Source of the DNA: an uncultured Mycoplasmatota bacterium
Lineage (GTDB): Bacteria; Bacillota_I; Bacilli_A; RF39; UBA660
Assembly: GCA_948469295.1 (NCBI GenBank)
Contig: CAOKLK010000040.1
Coordinates: 1 to 6,633 of the forward strand
DNA: 6,633 nt
Direction of reading: 5' to 3'
Shown here: positions 5,861-6,633 of the stretch, one piece after another
Position numbering within the stretch: the stretch's first letter is position 1
Layout: each line of letters opens with the position of its first letter
Notes under the pieces: generated by a model
Databases searched by the model: none
What the model was told of the DNA's origin: nothing
Seen by the model: the letters and a program-made list of their open reading frames with translations, nothing else
Translations under genes and position numbers: made by a program

Positions 5861-5875
5861 CATAGTAATTTCCCA

Positions 5876-6633
5876 TTAATTTTGGTCAATTTTTATTACA
5901 CTATCTGATATATTTATAAAGTGATTATTATGAGAGATTAAAATAATTGTACATTTCTTCTTTAATTTTACTAATAATTTTAGTAATTCATTTTGAACAT
6001 TCAAATCTAAAGAATTGTTAATCTCATCAAGAATTAAAACCTTAGGGTCTAATAAAAGTACACGAGCTAAACATATTAATTGCTTTTCGCCACCTGATAT
6101 ATTATTACCATCTTTATTTAAAATCGTATCATATCCATTTTCTAGTTTTAAGATTTTTTCATGAATTCCTATTTCTTTACAAATATCTAAAATTTTATCA
6201 AAATCATTATTAATTAATAAAAGATTATCCTTTATACTCATATTAAATAAAAATGGTTTTTGATATACAACTGATATATTAGTATTATAAAATTCTTCAC
6301 TATAATCATGTATATTATGATTATTTAATAATATTTCGCCATTATTCACATCATTTATACGAAGCAACAGTTTAATTAAAGTACTTTTACCACTGCCATT
6401 CTTTCCTACAATAGAAGTTATTTCATTGCAATTTATTATCAAATTAAAATTTTTAAAAATATATTTATCTCCATATTTAAAATCAATATTTTTAAATTCA
6501 ATCGTAAATTTTTTAGATAAGTTATTTAAATTTCCAAACTTCCTATCATTACTTTTATATAGTGCAACGCTATTAAATCTATCAATAGATATTTTTTTAA
6601 ATTTGACTTTATAATAGAGTAAAGTTTCATCCA
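5876..6633 (-). CDS. ABC exporter (fused membrane/ATPase type), C-terminal part, runs off right edge
   Basis: About 251 residues, open to the window end. The first 45 (DETLLYYKVKFKKISIDRF onward, then KSNDRKFGNLNNL) resemble the linker after the transmembrane domain of ABC exporters. The ATPase domain follows from FTIEFKNIDFKYGDKYIFKN: Walker A GKNGSGKST at about 76-84 (6380-6406), Q-loop VVYQKPFLFN, signature NISGGEKQ (Glu in place of Gln), Walker B VLILDE with the catalytic Glu, D-loop NSLD, and His of LISHNN. All ATPase elements are present. A TTG at 6440-6442 is not the start, because the frame and homology continue upstream. Fused exporters of this sort move lipids, drugs or peptides such as bacteriocins; the substrate is unknown since the membrane domain is outside the window. 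G+C is very low (10 of 60 at 6241-6300), against 21 of 60 in a U32 stretch, which suggests separate acquisition. Confidence 0.9.
   Translation of the reverse strand, partial: DETLLYYKVKFKKISIDRFNSVALYKSNDRKFGNLNNLSKKFTIEFKNIDFKYGDKYIFKNFNLIINCNEITSIVGKNGSGKSTLIKLLLRINDVNNGEILLNNHNIHDYSEEFYNTNISVVYQKPFLFNMSIKDNLLLINNDFDKILDICKEIGIHEKILKLENGYDTILNKDGNNISGGEKQLICLARVLLLDPKVLILDEINNSLDLNVQNELLKLLVKLKKKCTIILISHNNHFINISDSVIKIDQN

Larger units (their letters stand above)
5309..5875. other. 567-bp region without an intact gene, with repeats and coding scraps
   Basis: Between the kinase and the exporter there is no open frame of useful length on either strand. The content is two diverged direct repeats (5343-5415 and 5699-5772), a RhuM-like N-terminal stump (5540-5629), a second minus-strand coding-like scrap (5436-5525) and two small hairpins after the exporter stop (5832-5860). 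It looks like a site of past insertion and decay. Confidence 0.6.

Noticed and set aside
6426..6614. 62-codon open frame on the plus strand inside the exporter
   Set aside because: It is antisense to the ABC linker and ATPase start; hydrophobicity arises from the complement of Lys/Asn-rich codons.
1..6633. CRISPR array, tRNA or rRNA
   Set aside because: No regularly spaced identical repeats, no cloverleaf with a TTCGA-type arm and no rRNA-like conserved stretch was seen on either strand by eye.

Overview
This is an AT-rich window (sampled lines run from about 15 to 35% G+C) with strong Shine-Dalgarno sites and SigA-type extended -10 promoters. It looks like a low-GC Gram-positive bacterium (Bacillota). 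TGA and TAA both end genes here, so the standard code applies and Mycoplasma-type TGA=Trp is excluded. A gut Bacilli/Erysipelotrichia-like host is a guess; no marker gene fixes it.

Layout. (1) 1-673, minus: N-terminal part of a U32 'peptidase', an Fe-S RNA/tRNA-hydroxylation family, with a TTG start; it runs off the left edge. (2) 674-753: an 80-bp divergent intergenic region where two extended -10 promoters overlap. (3) 754-3297, plus: two unrecognised genes. The first (308 aa) carries a RelE/HigB-like domain behind a charged helical N-terminus. The second (507 aa as read) starts 59 nt inside the first behind a perfect SD, and its last ~52 residues lie in another frame, as if one A had been lost. 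(4) 3270-3307: a perfect 13-bp inverted repeat that acts as a shared convergent terminator. (5) 3280-4319, minus: a two-gene operon of a Nudix hydrolase, broken by an in-frame TAA at codon 40, and a small uracil-DNA-glycosylase-fold protein, joined by an ATGA overlap. (6) 4385-5308, minus: an APH/choline-kinase-type small-molecule kinase. (7) 5309-5875: a 567-bp region with no intact gene. It holds two diverged ~74-bp direct repeats 357 bp apart, between them a stump resembling the start of a RhuM-family protein and a second coding-like scrap. (8) 5876-6633, minus: the C-terminal part of an ABC exporter, mainly its ATPase domain; it runs off the right edge.

The left half looks like chromosomal housekeeping plus an orphan gene pair. 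The right half (kinase, decayed insertion region, very AT-rich exporter) looks like accessory DNA. The points most worth a second look are the RelE-like/helical gene pair, the two single-base lesions about 1 kb apart (real decay or sequencing error), and the repeat-flanked remnant. No complete new system can be claimed from sequence alone.
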